Origin: 2-12-FULL-41-16 sp964473715
GTDB lineage: Bacteria; Patescibacteriota; Patescibacteriia; Magasanikbacterales; UBA922
NCBI GenBank assembly: GCA_964473715.1
Contig: CAYYQC010000013.1
Coordinates: 1 to 24,000 of the forward strand
DNA length: 24,000 nucleotides
Direction of reading: 5' to 3'
Positions 1 to 6,194 of this stretch are shown here, piece by piece. Numbering within the stretch: the stretch's first letter is position 1; each line of letters opens with the position of its first letter. Below the pieces are notes generated by a model. That model did no database searches and was not told where the DNA came from. It saw only the letters and a program-made list of their open reading frames with translations. A program made the position numbers and the translations under genes.

Positions 1-186
1 AATCCTTGGAAAATTGCCGCTGAAAGCAATGAAAATGTTTCAGGGGTTACTAGTTTTTATAGTGATAATATTTGGTTTGATCCCACTGAATTTGCGCCAA
101 TTGGCAAAGAAGTTATGGTGATGGTTAATATGGCAAAACCAAAAGAATATTGGATGGACACAACTTTTTTGCCAACTGTAAAATAA
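1..186 (+). CDS. 3' end of an unrecognised protein (partial)
   Basis: Frame 1 is open from the first base to the TAA at 184-186 and gives the last 61 residues of a protein whose start lies outside the window. The visible part has no Cys, no membrane segment and no motif I can name. It ends in FLPTVK. Only one base separates its stop from the ATG of the next gene, so the two are almost certainly cotranscribed and possibly translationally coupled. I considered a subunit acting with the citryl-CoA lyase-like neighbour, but nothing in these 61 residues shows that. The reading frame is certain; the function is not. Confidence 0.7.
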   Translation, partial: NPWKIAAESNENVSGVTSFYSDNIWFDPTEFAPIGKEVMVMVNMAKPKEYWMDTTFLPTVK

Positions 187-187
187 T

Positions 188-934
188 ATGAAATTTCAAA
201 CTGCAATTACACATGTAAATAATGGTCAAGAATTAATTTGCGGATATAAGTTAATTGATTTGGCGCAGAAAACCAGTTTTAGTGATACGATTTGGCTTCT
301 TTTGCGCGGAGAATTGCCAACATCTATAGAATCTAAAATGTTTGCTGCTATTCTTACTATTGCGATTGATCATGGACCAGGTACTATTTCTGGCCAAGCT
401 GTGCGCATTGCGGCGTCTGGGAAAGTTTCCATGGCTGCAGCCGTAATTGCGGGTTTGGCAACGATCGGTGAGCGTCACGGTGCTCCAGCCACCACAGCTG
501 CGCAATTTTTTATGGATAATGTAGGCACATTAGAATTGCCAACTCTTTTAGCACACTTAAAATCTAAAAAAATTCGTTTACCCGGTTTTGGTCATGCGGT
601 TTTAACCAAAGACCATCGGAGCGAAACCTTGTTTGCAATGGCCAAAGAGACTGGATTTTATGGACAATATTCTAAGTTTGCCGAAGAAGTGGAAATTGAA
701 TTAAATAAAACCGCAAGCAAACCTTTACCAATTAATGTTGACGGTTCAATGGCTGCCATTCTTCTTGATATGGGTTTTAAGCCACATGTTTTAGCGGGAA
801 TTTTCATTATTGCTCGCACTCCAGGCTTAGTTGCGCAAGCTGCCGAAGAAATGCAGGCTGATGCTGGCATGCGTCGTTTATCTGAAGATGAAATTGAATA
901 TACTGGCCCCGGGCTTCGTGAAATTGGTGTATAA
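188..934 (+). CDS. citryl-CoA lyase-like / short citrate synthase-fold protein
   Basis: 248 residues matching the citrate synthase superfamily. The expected catalytic triad is visible: His62 in IDHGPG, His136 in LPGFGHAV and Asp185 in NVDGSMAA, which I align with the His-His-Asp set of citrate synthase. The segment GPGTISGQAVRIAASGK followed by GLATIGERHGAP resembles the citryl-CoA lyase part of ATP-citrate lyase. Citrate synthases are usually about 370-430 residues, whereas stand-alone citryl-CoA lyases are about 260, so the length favours a lyase cleaving citryl-CoA to acetyl-CoA and oxaloacetate. A condensing activity or another acyl-CoA substrate cannot be excluded. The gene starts one base after the preceding stop and has no convincing Shine-Dalgarno, which suggests coupling. 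Its stop codon lies inside the -10 box of the next gene. Confidence 0.8.
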   Translation: MKFQTAITHVNNGQELICGYKLIDLAQKTSFSDTIWLLLRGELPTSIESKMFAAILTIAIDHGPGTISGQAVRIAASGKVSMAAAVIAGLATIGERHGAPATTAAQFFMDNVGTLELPTLLAHLKSKKIRLPGFGHAVLTKDHRSETLFAMAKETGFYGQYSKFAEEVEIELNKTASKPLPINVDGSMAAILLDMGFKPHVLAGIFIIARTPGLVAQAAEEMQADAGMRRLSEDEIEYTGPGLREIGV

Positions 935-935
935 T
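930..935 (+). promoter_or_regulatory. -10 box TATAAT for the secreted-protein gene at 944
   Basis: A perfect TATAAT overlaps the TAA stop (932-934) of the preceding gene. Its end is 8 nt from the ATG at 944, so a transcript starting about 7 nt downstream would have almost no leader. No good -35 hexamer is visible at 16-18 bp upstream. Confidence 0.5.
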
Positions 936-943
936 ACCTATCT

Positions 944-1657
944 ATGAATTTTCGATTTGCCAGAATAAGCAGTCTGGTCTTGGCTTTTGCGCTTAGTATC
1001 ATTTTGATTACTGAGGCTAAAGCCGCGTCACCAATGTCTATTTCGTATGAGTATAGCCAAGGAATATATCCTGCTGGCTCTAGTTTTTATTTGCAAACAG
1101 GTACGGCCACATACCAAGAGTGGAGTGATAGTATGCGCGTCCGTGTGAATTTTAATGTTACTAAAAAAGAAATGGACAGTCTGTATTCAAATTTGAAGTG
1201 GTATGCGTTTACTGGAATTGAAGTTGCAAAAATTAAAGCATATAACCGCGGTGGTGACCAAGTTACTCTAGAAATAAACGGTAAGAGTACTACTAAGAGT
1301 AATGCTGGACAATCTGCCGTTAAAGGTTCTTTTTCTAAATGGCGATATGAAAAAGTTACCAGTAATTTAAAGAGTTTTGTGCAAAAAAAAGTTGCATTAC
1401 ATAATGTTACTTATAAATTGGACCTAGAAAATGCTAGTAATTATGGTGTGCGTGTAGCTGTAAATGATGCTGAAGTGCAAATGCATGCAGGAAAAGGCTC
1501 AGTTTCTCTGCTTCCAGGAAAGCATACGATTTTGGTGGGTTTATATGATGGTAAAGACGCTATTGTATCGGCTGAAGCAGTAGAGGTAAATGTTCCAGCC
1601 TCCAAAGAGGCGCGCATTCGCGTGGGTGATAAAAATATTTTTATCATTCCTGAATAA
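944..1657 (+). CDS. secreted protein of unknown function
   Basis: 237 residues. The N-terminus has positive residues (NFRFAR), a hydrophobic core (LVLAFALSIILIT) and an AKA-AS signal peptidase I site near residue 28, so the protein is exported. The mature part has no Cys. Residues about 165-237 alternate short strands and contain LLPGKHTILVGLYDG, which resembles small Ig-like or PEGA-type beta domains seen in surface proteins; this is only a resemblance. The middle has several Trp/Tyr-rich strands. No enzyme motif is visible. The -10 box lies 8 nt upstream of the ATG, and the stop is followed after one base by the endonuclease Q-like gene, so the two share a transcript. I do not recognise the family. 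Confidence 0.75.
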   Translation: MNFRFARISSLVLAFALSIILITEAKAASPMSISYEYSQGIYPAGSSFYLQTGTATYQEWSDSMRVRVNFNVTKKEMDSLYSNLKWYAFTGIEVAKIKAYNRGGDQVTLEINGKSTTKSNAGQSAVKGSFSKWRYEKVTSNLKSFVQKKVALHNVTYKLDLENASNYGVRVAVNDAEVQMHAGKGSVSLLPGKHTILVGLYDGKDAIVSAEAVEVNVPASKEARIRVGDKNIFIIPE

Positions 1658-1658
1658 T

Positions 1659-2891
1659 ATGGAAGCTATTCTTGATTTACATATTCATTCACGATATTCA
1701 CGTGCATGTTCTAAAAATTTAGTTCCAGAAGTTTTGGGAGCTACTGCTGTGACGCGCGGCATTGATATTTTGGCAACTGGAGATTTTACCCACCCAAAGT
1801 GGCTAGAAATGCTTAAGAATGAATTAGAAGAATCAAGTGAAGGAATTTTTACTTTAAAAAATAAAACTGCGCCAACGCGGTTTTTGCTTGGTACAGAAAT
1901 TGCGTCAATTAAAAAACATAAAGATAAAATAAGGCGCGTGCACCATTTAGTTTTTGCACCAAATTTTGCGGCTGTTGATCGATTTAATGAAAAATTACGC
2001 GCCCACGGCTGTAATTTAAATGCTGATGGTCGGCCCATTGTTGGCTTAAGATCAAAAGAATTATTAGAAATTGCTTTGGAGTCTGATCCAGAAATGATGC
2101 TAATTCCAGCGCACGCTTGGACACCTTGGTTTGGAATTTTTGGTTCCAAAGGTGGATATAATACGTTACAAGAAGCGTTTGAAGAATTGACCCCACATAT
2201 TAAAGCTGTGGAAACTGGTCTTTCTAGCGACCCGCTTATGAATTGGCAGGTGGGGGAATTGGATAATTTGGCACTTATTTCTAATTCAGATGCGCATAGT
2301 CCGCAAAAACTTGGTCGAGAAGCAAATATTTTTTCATTCCCAAATGAGGCTGCGATTTCGTATCAAGAAATTAAAAATATTTTAACTACCAATAACCCTA
2401 AACGTTTTCTTTCTACAATTGAATTTTATCCAGAAGAGGGGAAATATCATTATGATGGTCATGCAGATTGTAAATTTTCTTGTTTACCTGCGGAAACTAA
2501 AAAATATGGTGGCAAATGTCCTAAATGCGGAAAATTAATAACGGTTGGGGTACTGAGTCGTGTGGCTGACCTATCTTCCCGTTCGGAAAATGAAGCGAAA
2601 AAATTAAACCGAGTGCCATTTGAATCATTGGTCCCGCTTCCAGAAATTATTGCTGACACAGTTGGTGTTGGTGTGGCTTCAAAAAAAGTTGTGGCTATTT
2701 ATGATAAATTGATTAAAGAATTGGGAAATGAATTTTATATTTTGCGTAAAGCAGATTTAAGTGCTGTTGCGGCGTCGTCAACACCCGAAATCGCTGATGC
2801 ACTCAATCGTGTGCGCACGGGAAATATTTTTATAGAACCAGGATATGACGGTATCTTTGGTACCGTAAAAGTTTTAAAACAAAAAACCTGA
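1659..2891 (+). CDS. endonuclease Q-like PHP-domain DNA repair nuclease
   Basis: 410 residues from the ATG at 1659; an upstream in-frame start at 1590 would overlap the previous gene by 68 nt and add no family sequence. The N-terminal PHP domain shows LDLHIHSRYSRA (His8, His10), ATGDFTHP (Asp42), GTE (Glu80), HH at 95-96, PAHAWTPWFG (His152) and SNSDAHSPQKLGREA (Asp211, His213), the metal ligands of this fold. A four-Cys zinc knuckle follows (Cys271, Cys275, Cys287, Cys290), then a helical C-terminus with PLPEIIADTVGVG. PHP plus zinc plus helical order is that of endonuclease Q of Thermococcales and some Bacillus, which nicks 5' to deaminated bases such as uracil and hypoxanthine. Activity here is inferred. 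It starts one base after the previous stop, and its own stop lies within the terminator stem. Confidence 0.85.
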   Translation: MEAILDLHIHSRYSRACSKNLVPEVLGATAVTRGIDILATGDFTHPKWLEMLKNELEESSEGIFTLKNKTAPTRFLLGTEIASIKKHKDKIRRVHHLVFAPNFAAVDRFNEKLRAHGCNLNADGRPIVGLRSKELLEIALESDPEMMLIPAHAWTPWFGIFGSKGGYNTLQEAFEELTPHIKAVETGLSSDPLMNWQVGELDNLALISNSDAHSPQKLGREANIFSFPNEAAISYQEIKNILTTNNPKRFLSTIEFYPEEGKYHYDGHADCKFSCLPAETKKYGGKCPKCGKLITVGVLSRVADLSSRSENEAKKLNRVPFESLVPLPEIIADTVGVGVASKKVVAIYDKLIKELGNEFYILRKADLSAVAASSTPEIADALNRVRTGNIFIEPGYDGIFGTVKVLKQKT

Positions 2892-2909
2892 CCGAAGTCA
2901 GGTTTTTTT
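2882..2909. terminator. bidirectional intrinsic terminator
   Basis: Stem CCTGAC (2887-2892) and GTCAGG (2897-2902) with a 4-nt loop, flanked by A-runs on the left and seven T on the right. On the plus strand it ends the endonuclease Q-like transcript and contains its TGA stop. On the minus strand the loop is UUCG closed by C-G, an especially stable tetraloop, followed by a T-run that would end the histone-like transcript. Confidence 0.9.
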
Positions 2910-2921
2910 GTGTACTAAGAA

Positions 2922-3080
2922 CTATTTCTTAGCAGCTTTCCGGCGTTTAGCAGGTTTGCGTTTAGCAACAACCTTGCGTTTCTTAGGAGCGGCAGGTTTG
3001 CGTTTCTTAGGAGCAGCCTTGCGTTTCTTAGGAGCAGCAGGTTTGCGTTTAGCAACAACCTTGCGTTTTTTTGCTGGCAT
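2922..3080 (-). CDS. histone H1-like basic DNA-binding protein
   Basis: A 52-residue minus-strand gene with a start at 3080 and TAG stop at 2922-2924. The protein is made almost only of Lys, Arg, Ala, Pro and Val: it begins MPAKKRKVVAKRKPAAP, contains four KKRK blocks separated by AAP or VVA, and ends in AAKK. This is the composition of the C-terminal tail of histone H1 and of chlamydial Hc1/Hc2-type proteins, which bind DNA without sequence preference. A strong Shine-Dalgarno, GGAGGTG, lies at 3087-3093, 6 nt from the ATG; this is unusual in a window where most genes lack one and fits high expression. Internal near-repeats at DNA level (AAACGCAA units) suggest growth by duplication. It converges with the endonuclease Q-like gene and shares its terminator. 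Confidence 0.85.
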   Translation of the reverse strand: MPAKKRKVVAKRKPAAPKKRKAAPKKRKPAAPKKRKVVAKRKPAKRRKAAKK

Positions 3081-3111
3081 AATGTTCACCTCCAGTTAAA
3101 AAGTTTACGCG

Positions 3112-3130
3112 CATATCAGGGTTTGATATG
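3112..3130. repeat. inverted repeat CATATCA / TGATATG upstream of the histone-like gene
   Basis: Perfect 7-bp arms (3112-3118 and 3124-3130) around a 5-bp centre, 32-50 bp upstream of the histone-like start codon. It could be an operator of a dimeric regulator or a leader hairpin. Nothing else in the window carries this pair. Confidence 0.6.
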
Positions 3131-3374
3131 ACCATGGTACACACCAAAAGTTGTAAAACGCGTATTGAGAATTATTTTTACAAGACAAGCATTGTTGTAA
3201 AAGTTTCCCGGCAGAAATTTCTAAATGAAATTTCAGTTTCGACCTTGCTGAGATTAGTATATGTTGTTTTGTACAAATTTGGAATAGTAAAATGTAAAAA
3301 CTGTGTATAACTTTTTGTAAAATTATTTTTAATTAATTTATTTTTTGTAAATTTTTAAATAAAAAATATTTGTT

Positions 3375-3406
3375 AACAAAAAAACTTCTGCACGTACAGA
3401 AGTTTT
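3375..3406 (-). terminator. intrinsic terminator of the SRPBCC gene
   Basis: Perfect 10-bp stem AAAACTTCTG (3381-3390) and CAGAAGTTTT (3397-3406) with a 6-nt loop. On the minus strand the stem is followed by a T-run (the A-run at 3378-3384), so it ends the minus-strand gene starting at 3836. On the plus strand the U-run is only four, making a weak terminator. Confidence 0.85.
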
Positions 3407-3425
3407 GTATAGTTTTAACCTTGAT

Positions 3426-3836
3426 TTAATTAGCCTCAACGTACTTTTTAAAATTATTTAAGATTGCTTGCCAGCCTGCGCGTTGCATTTCTTCTGAATT
3501 TTCATTTTCTGGGTCAAATGTTTCAGTTACTTGTACGCCTTCTGGCGTTGTTTTAAATGTAATTGATACTTTGCGACCACCTTCAATAGTATATTCAATC
3601 AATTCATGTTCAATAATATTTGTATACACACCATTAAAATCAAAACTCGCACTTTTATCTTTGGCGGCCATGGTGGTCACAAATTTTCCACCAACTTGTA
3701 AATCATTTTGTGCTGCAGGCGTTTCCCAATCTTCTGAAGCAAACGCCCAATTCATAATATGTTGTGGCTCATTCCAAAATTGCCACACTTTTTCGATTGG
3801 GGCATTTACTAACGCTTGAATAGTAATCGGATTCAT
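3426..3836 (-). CDS. SRPBCC / AHSA1-family protein
   Basis: 136 residues. The start MNPITIQALVNAPIEKVWQFW is the typical N-terminus of the START/Bet v1-like SRPBCC fold in the AHSA1 (activator of Hsp90 ATPase homologue) group: a first strand, then APIEKVWxFW, then a WE...QVGGKF segment and a C-terminal helix with GWQAILNNFKKYVE. These proteins form a hydrophobic cavity for small ligands; the bacterial members mostly have no known substrate. I chose 3836 because the family begins there; an ATG nine codons upstream (3863) would overlap the previous gene. The preceding gene stops 10 nt upstream, so the pair form a likely operon. A strong terminator follows. Confidence 0.85.
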   Translation of the reverse strand: MNPITIQALVNAPIEKVWQFWNEPQHIMNWAFASEDWETPAAQNDLQVGGKFVTTMAAKDKSASFDFNGVYTNIIEHELIEYTIEGGRKVSITFKTTPEGVQVTETFDPENENSEEMQRAGWQAILNNFKKYVEAN

Positions 3837-3846
3837 ACAAAATACA

Positions 3847-4308
3847 TTACCGAGTATGATCAACTTTACCCTTGTTAATCATTCCAATGGCTCTTGTGAG
3901 ACGTTTATATTCTGCTCTCATTTCTTCGTATTGTTCAGGTGTAATATTTGTTTCTTCTTTTATTTTTTTCAATTGGGCATCAATAGGAATAATTGCGACT
4001 CTAGCTGGTTCTCGTAAAGGATGTTTTGGAGCCTCTTCTGGAGTAAGGTCAGTAATCGCATGTAATTCTTCAAGAGAATGTTTTGCTTCAAATGAAGCGA
4101 TCATTTCTTTGAATTTCGCAATTTCTGGTTCACATTCCAACTTAGTTTCTGGGATGTCAAAAGCCTCCGGATGAGTTTTTATAAATAATTCATTCCGTTC
4201 TTCTTCCTCTTTTGTGGCCTCTCGTGTTTTAGGGTTTGCTTCGATTGCGAGCTGGTCTGGCTTTTGAATTTCTTGTGGTGGGCCATTAAACGGATTTTCT
4301 GCGCTCAT
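3847..4308 (-). CDS. acidic hypothetical protein
   Basis: 153 residues, rich in Glu, Lys and Pro, without Cys, signal peptide or membrane segment. It begins MSAENPFNGPPQEI, which looks disordered, and continues as charged, mostly helical sequence (for example NITPEQYEEMRAEYKRLTRAIGMINKGK at the end, given only for orientation of the helix). No known domain is recognised. It lies between the tRNA-Arg gene upstream and the SRPBCC gene 10 nt downstream on the same strand, so it may be transcribed with both. Coding potential is supported by its length and tight spacing and by the lack of a better frame on either strand. The function is unknown. Confidence 0.7.
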   Translation of the reverse strand: MSAENPFNGPPQEIQKPDQLAIEANPKTREATKEEEERNELFIKTHPEAFDIPETKLECEPEIAKFKEMIASFEAKHSLEELHAITDLTPEEAPKHPLREPARVAIIPIDAQLKKIKEETNITPEQYEEMRAEYKRLTRAIGMINKGKVDHTR

Positions 4309-4350
4309 AATAGAATGATTAGTTAATTATCGTTTTCATTAACTTTCTAG

Positions 4351-4422
4351 TGCTCCCGCCAGGAGTCGAACCTGGATTTCCGGCTTCGGAGGCCAGTGTC
4401 ATATCCATTAGACGACGGGGGC
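4351..4422 (-). tRNA. tRNA-Arg(CCG)
   Basis: Read on the minus strand, the 72-nt cloverleaf has acceptor GCCCCCG / CGGGAGC, D-arm GTC..GAC, anticodon stem CTGGC / GCCGG with loop CTCCGAA (anticodon CCG, codon CGG), and T-arm CCAGG-TTCGACT-CCTGG. The discriminator is A and CCA is not encoded. Pair 3-70 is C-A, a mismatch inside the acceptor stem. It lies 15 nt after tRNA-Ile on the same strand. Confidence 0.93.
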
Positions 4423-4437
4423 TTAAATTTGATTACG

Positions 4438-4511
4438 TAGGCCAGGGTGGACTCGAACCACCGACCCCAGCGTTATAAGCGCTGTGCTCTCACCGACTGA
4501 GCTACTGGCCC
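4438..4511 (-). tRNA. tRNA-Ile(UAU)
   Basis: 74-nt cloverleaf on the minus strand: acceptor GGGCCAG / CTGGCCT (first pair G-U), D-arm with AGCTCAGTCGGTGAGAGC, anticodon stem CAGCG / CGCTG with loop CTTATAA, T-arm GGTGG-TTCGAGT-CCACC, discriminator A, no encoded CCA. The anticodon is UAU, reading AUA. Most bacteria read AUA with a CAU tRNA modified by TilS to lysidine, so this anticodon is uncommon. Confidence 0.92.
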
Positions 4512-4523
4512 ATTGCGACGCTA

Positions 4524-4552
4524 AATTTACCATACCCCCCTTGATTTTTCAA
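4524..4552 (-). promoter_or_regulatory. promoter of the tRNA-Ile / tRNA-Arg unit
   Basis: On the minus strand TTGAAA (4547-4552) and TAAATT (4524-4529) are 17 bp apart. Transcription would start about 7 nt further, close to the 5' end of tRNA-Ile at 4511. It diverges from the promoter of the pseudouridine synthase gene. Confidence 0.6.
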
Positions 4553-4569
4553 GGGAAATGCGCTATAGT
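4541..4569 (+). promoter_or_regulatory. promoter of the rluD-like gene
   Basis: TTGATT (4541-4546), 17-bp spacer, TATAGT (4564-4569). The ATG at 4579 is only 9 nt past the -10 box, so the mRNA is expected to be leaderless or nearly so. Its -35 box directly abuts the -35 box of the divergent tRNA promoter. Confidence 0.75.
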
Positions 4570-4578
4570 GGCATTAAT

Positions 4579-5574
4579 ATGTCACAAAACTTCAAATATA
4601 CTGACGCTACGCCAGAACGTCTTGACGTTTGGCTCCCGCTGCAATTGGGAATTAATCGTTCCCAAACCCAAAAACTGATCAAAGCTGGTCGGGTTTTTGT
4701 GAATGGAAAATTACCAAAAAAGAATGGTGACCAAATTGGTGAAGGAGATGAAATTGTTATTGCTGAAGAAGCCACCAAAGCTGAAGTAAAAGCTAAAAAA
4801 GTAAAGAAAACTAATTTGTTCGCGGAAATTAAGATTATTGCTGAAACTCCAGATTATTTGGTAATCAATAAACCTCCAGGTTTAATTGTCCACCCAGAAC
4901 CCCGCGTGGCCGAAGAAATGGGCGTAGAAGAAACCGACACGTTGGCTGGGTGGCTGGTGCAAAATTATCCAGAAATTGTAGGTGTTGGTGAAGCGCCAAG
5001 TCGCCCTGGTTTGGTACATCGCTTGGACAAAGACACCTCTGGTCTCATGGTGATTGCCAAAACGCAAGCCAGTTTTAATCATCTCAAAGAACAATTTCAA
5101 GCTCGTACCGTAGAAAAAAATTATTACGCACTCGTACATGGTAAATTACCAGTACCAAATGGTTTTTTAAACTTTATTATTGCGCGTGGTAAAGACGGTC
5201 GCATGGTGGCTCGTCCAAAGATTGAAGAAGTCACTTTGCGCAATGTAGCGAGCATTCAAGATGGCCGCGCTGCACTCACTGAATTTTCAGTAATGACAGA
5301 GTATATTAACTATACATTAATAGACGTAAAACTTCATACTGGCCGCACGCACCAAATTCGCGTGCACATGTTTGCCTATAATCATCCTTTGGTTGGAGAC
5401 CCATTATACTTTAATAAAAAACTTAAACGTGATCTTGATGAAAATTTAGGTCGCGTGTTTTTACACTCCTATCACCTTGCTTTCCTTGATCTAAAAGGGG
5501 AGCGTGTAGAATTTGAATCACCACTTCCTCCTGAATTGAAAAAAACTTTGGAAAATCTTAAGCCTTTGGTATGA
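4579..5574 (+). CDS. RluA/RluD-family 23S rRNA pseudouridine synthase
   Basis: 331 residues. An N-terminal S4 RNA-binding domain (about residues 10-62, with RSQTQKLIKAGRVFVNGK) is followed by the catalytic domain: PDYLVINKPPGLIVHP, then RPGLVHRLDKDTSGLMVIAKT with catalytic Asp150, and LHTGRTHQIRVHM near the C-terminal third. This is the RluC/RluD layout; RluD modifies helix 69 of 23S rRNA, but the exact target here cannot be read from sequence. The start at 4579 begins the S4 domain directly and sits 9 nt after the -10 box; the ATG 21 nt upstream would lie in the promoter. The stop overlaps the start of gmk (ATGA), so the two genes are coupled. Confidence 0.92.
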   Translation: MSQNFKYTDATPERLDVWLPLQLGINRSQTQKLIKAGRVFVNGKLPKKNGDQIGEGDEIVIAEEATKAEVKAKKVKKTNLFAEIKIIAETPDYLVINKPPGLIVHPEPRVAEEMGVEETDTLAGWLVQNYPEIVGVGEAPSRPGLVHRLDKDTSGLMVIAKTQASFNHLKEQFQARTVEKNYYALVHGKLPVPNGFLNFIIARGKDGRMVARPKIEEVTLRNVASIQDGRAALTEFSVMTEYINYTLIDVKLHTGRTHQIRVHMFAYNHPLVGDPLYFNKKLKRDLDENLGRVFLHSYHLAFLDLKGERVEFESPLPPELKKTLENLKPLV

Positions 5575-6134
5575 GTCAGGGGTTGTTAGTGTCAATTGTT
5601 TCTCCGTCTGGTGGAGGCAAGACGACCGTGGTCAATGAGTTGGTTAAACAATTACCAAATTCAGTGCGTTTGGTTACTAGTACTACACGTTCACCTCGTC
5701 CTGGGGAAATTGATGGTGTTGATTATCATTTTTTGACTCGTTCTGAATTTGTATACAAGATTGTTCAAGGTGATTTTGCCGAACACATTCAGTATGCAGG
5801 TAATTATTATGGTATTGACCGCCGTGAAGTTGAGCTTCAGCTTTCCACATACCAATATGTGTTAGCACCAATTGATGTTCAGGGTTCAGAAAGTCTTCGG
5901 GTCTACCCATATCACCAAATTCGGATCTTTCTTAAGCCTGAAAGTCTTGAAGTTCTCCGCACTCGTTTGGCTCGCCGACCAAATAGTAATGAAGAAGAGA
6001 TTAGCCGTCGGCTTGGTTACGCTGAAGTGGAAATTGCCAAAGCTAGTGAGTTTGACGCAATTGTGACAAATCATGAAGGGCGTTTGGCTGAAACCATTGC
6101 CGAAGTTAAGAAATTGTTGTCCATGGTTAAATAA
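5571..6134 (+). CDS. gmk: guanylate kinase
   Basis: 187 residues, the usual length. It phosphorylates GMP to GDP in the cytoplasm for RNA, DNA and GTP synthesis. The P-loop is SPSGGGKTT (residues 11-19), followed by the GMP-binding region STTRSPRPGEIDGVDYHFLT, then the lid (EHIQYAGNYYGI) and the Arg-rich RTRLARRPNSNEEEISRRL segment. The P-loop starts with Ser instead of the usual Gly, which is conservative. The start codon overlaps the TGA of the pseudouridine synthase gene, so translation is coupled and no separate ribosome binding site is needed. An intrinsic terminator follows 16 nt after the stop. Confidence 0.95.
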   Translation: MSQGLLVSIVSPSGGGKTTVVNELVKQLPNSVRLVTSTTRSPRPGEIDGVDYHFLTRSEFVYKIVQGDFAEHIQYAGNYYGIDRREVELQLSTYQYVLAPIDVQGSESLRVYPYHQIRIFLKPESLEVLRTRLARRPNSNEEEISRRLGYAEVEIAKASEFDAIVTNHEGRLAETIAEVKKLLSMVK

Positions 6135-6150
6135 ATTTTTTAAATAATCC

Positions 6151-6176
6151 AGTCAGGGTATTACCTTGACTTTTTT
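6151..6176 (+). terminator. intrinsic terminator after gmk, overlapping the next promoter
   Basis: AGTCAGGG (6151-6158) pairs with CCTTGACT (6164-6171) with one G-U pair, loop TATTA, then six T. The TTGACT of its 3' arm is also the -35 box of the following promoter. Confidence 0.8.
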
Positions 6177-6194
6177 GTTATTTTCTGCTATGCT
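6166..6194 (+). promoter_or_regulatory. promoter of the GC-rich islet gene
   Basis: TTGACT (6166-6171), 17-bp spacer, TATGCT (6189-6194). The expected start is near 6201, leaving an untranslated leader of about 220 nt before the ATG at 6425. The -35 box lies in the terminator stem of gmk. Confidence 0.7.

Larger units (their letters stand above)
3081..3425. other. AT-rich intergenic region upstream of the histone-like gene
   Basis: 345 bases with no gene I can support. It holds the ribosome binding site of the histone-like gene (3087-3093), an inverted repeat at 3112-3130, two copies of the palindrome GAAATTTC at 3214-3221 and 3227-3234, several TTGTAAA-type motifs (for example around 3150, 3195, 3312 and 3345), one match to TTATNCACA on the minus strand at 3302-3310, and the terminator of the SRPBCC gene at its right end. 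The short open frames here have no coding character. The minus-strand promoter of the histone-like gene must lie here, but I cannot choose a convincing -35/-10 pair. Confidence 0.6.

Noticed and set aside
2908..3099. 63-codon plus-strand frame opposite the histone-like gene
   Set aside because: Its repeated Leu/Arg sequence is the antisense image of the KKRK repeats; the minus strand has the strong ribosome binding site.
3300..3380. Possible replication origin: AT-rich DNA with a TTATACACA box on the minus strand
   Set aside because: Only one box, no dnaA, dnaN or other origin gene nearby, and flanking genes converge on the region instead of diverging from it.
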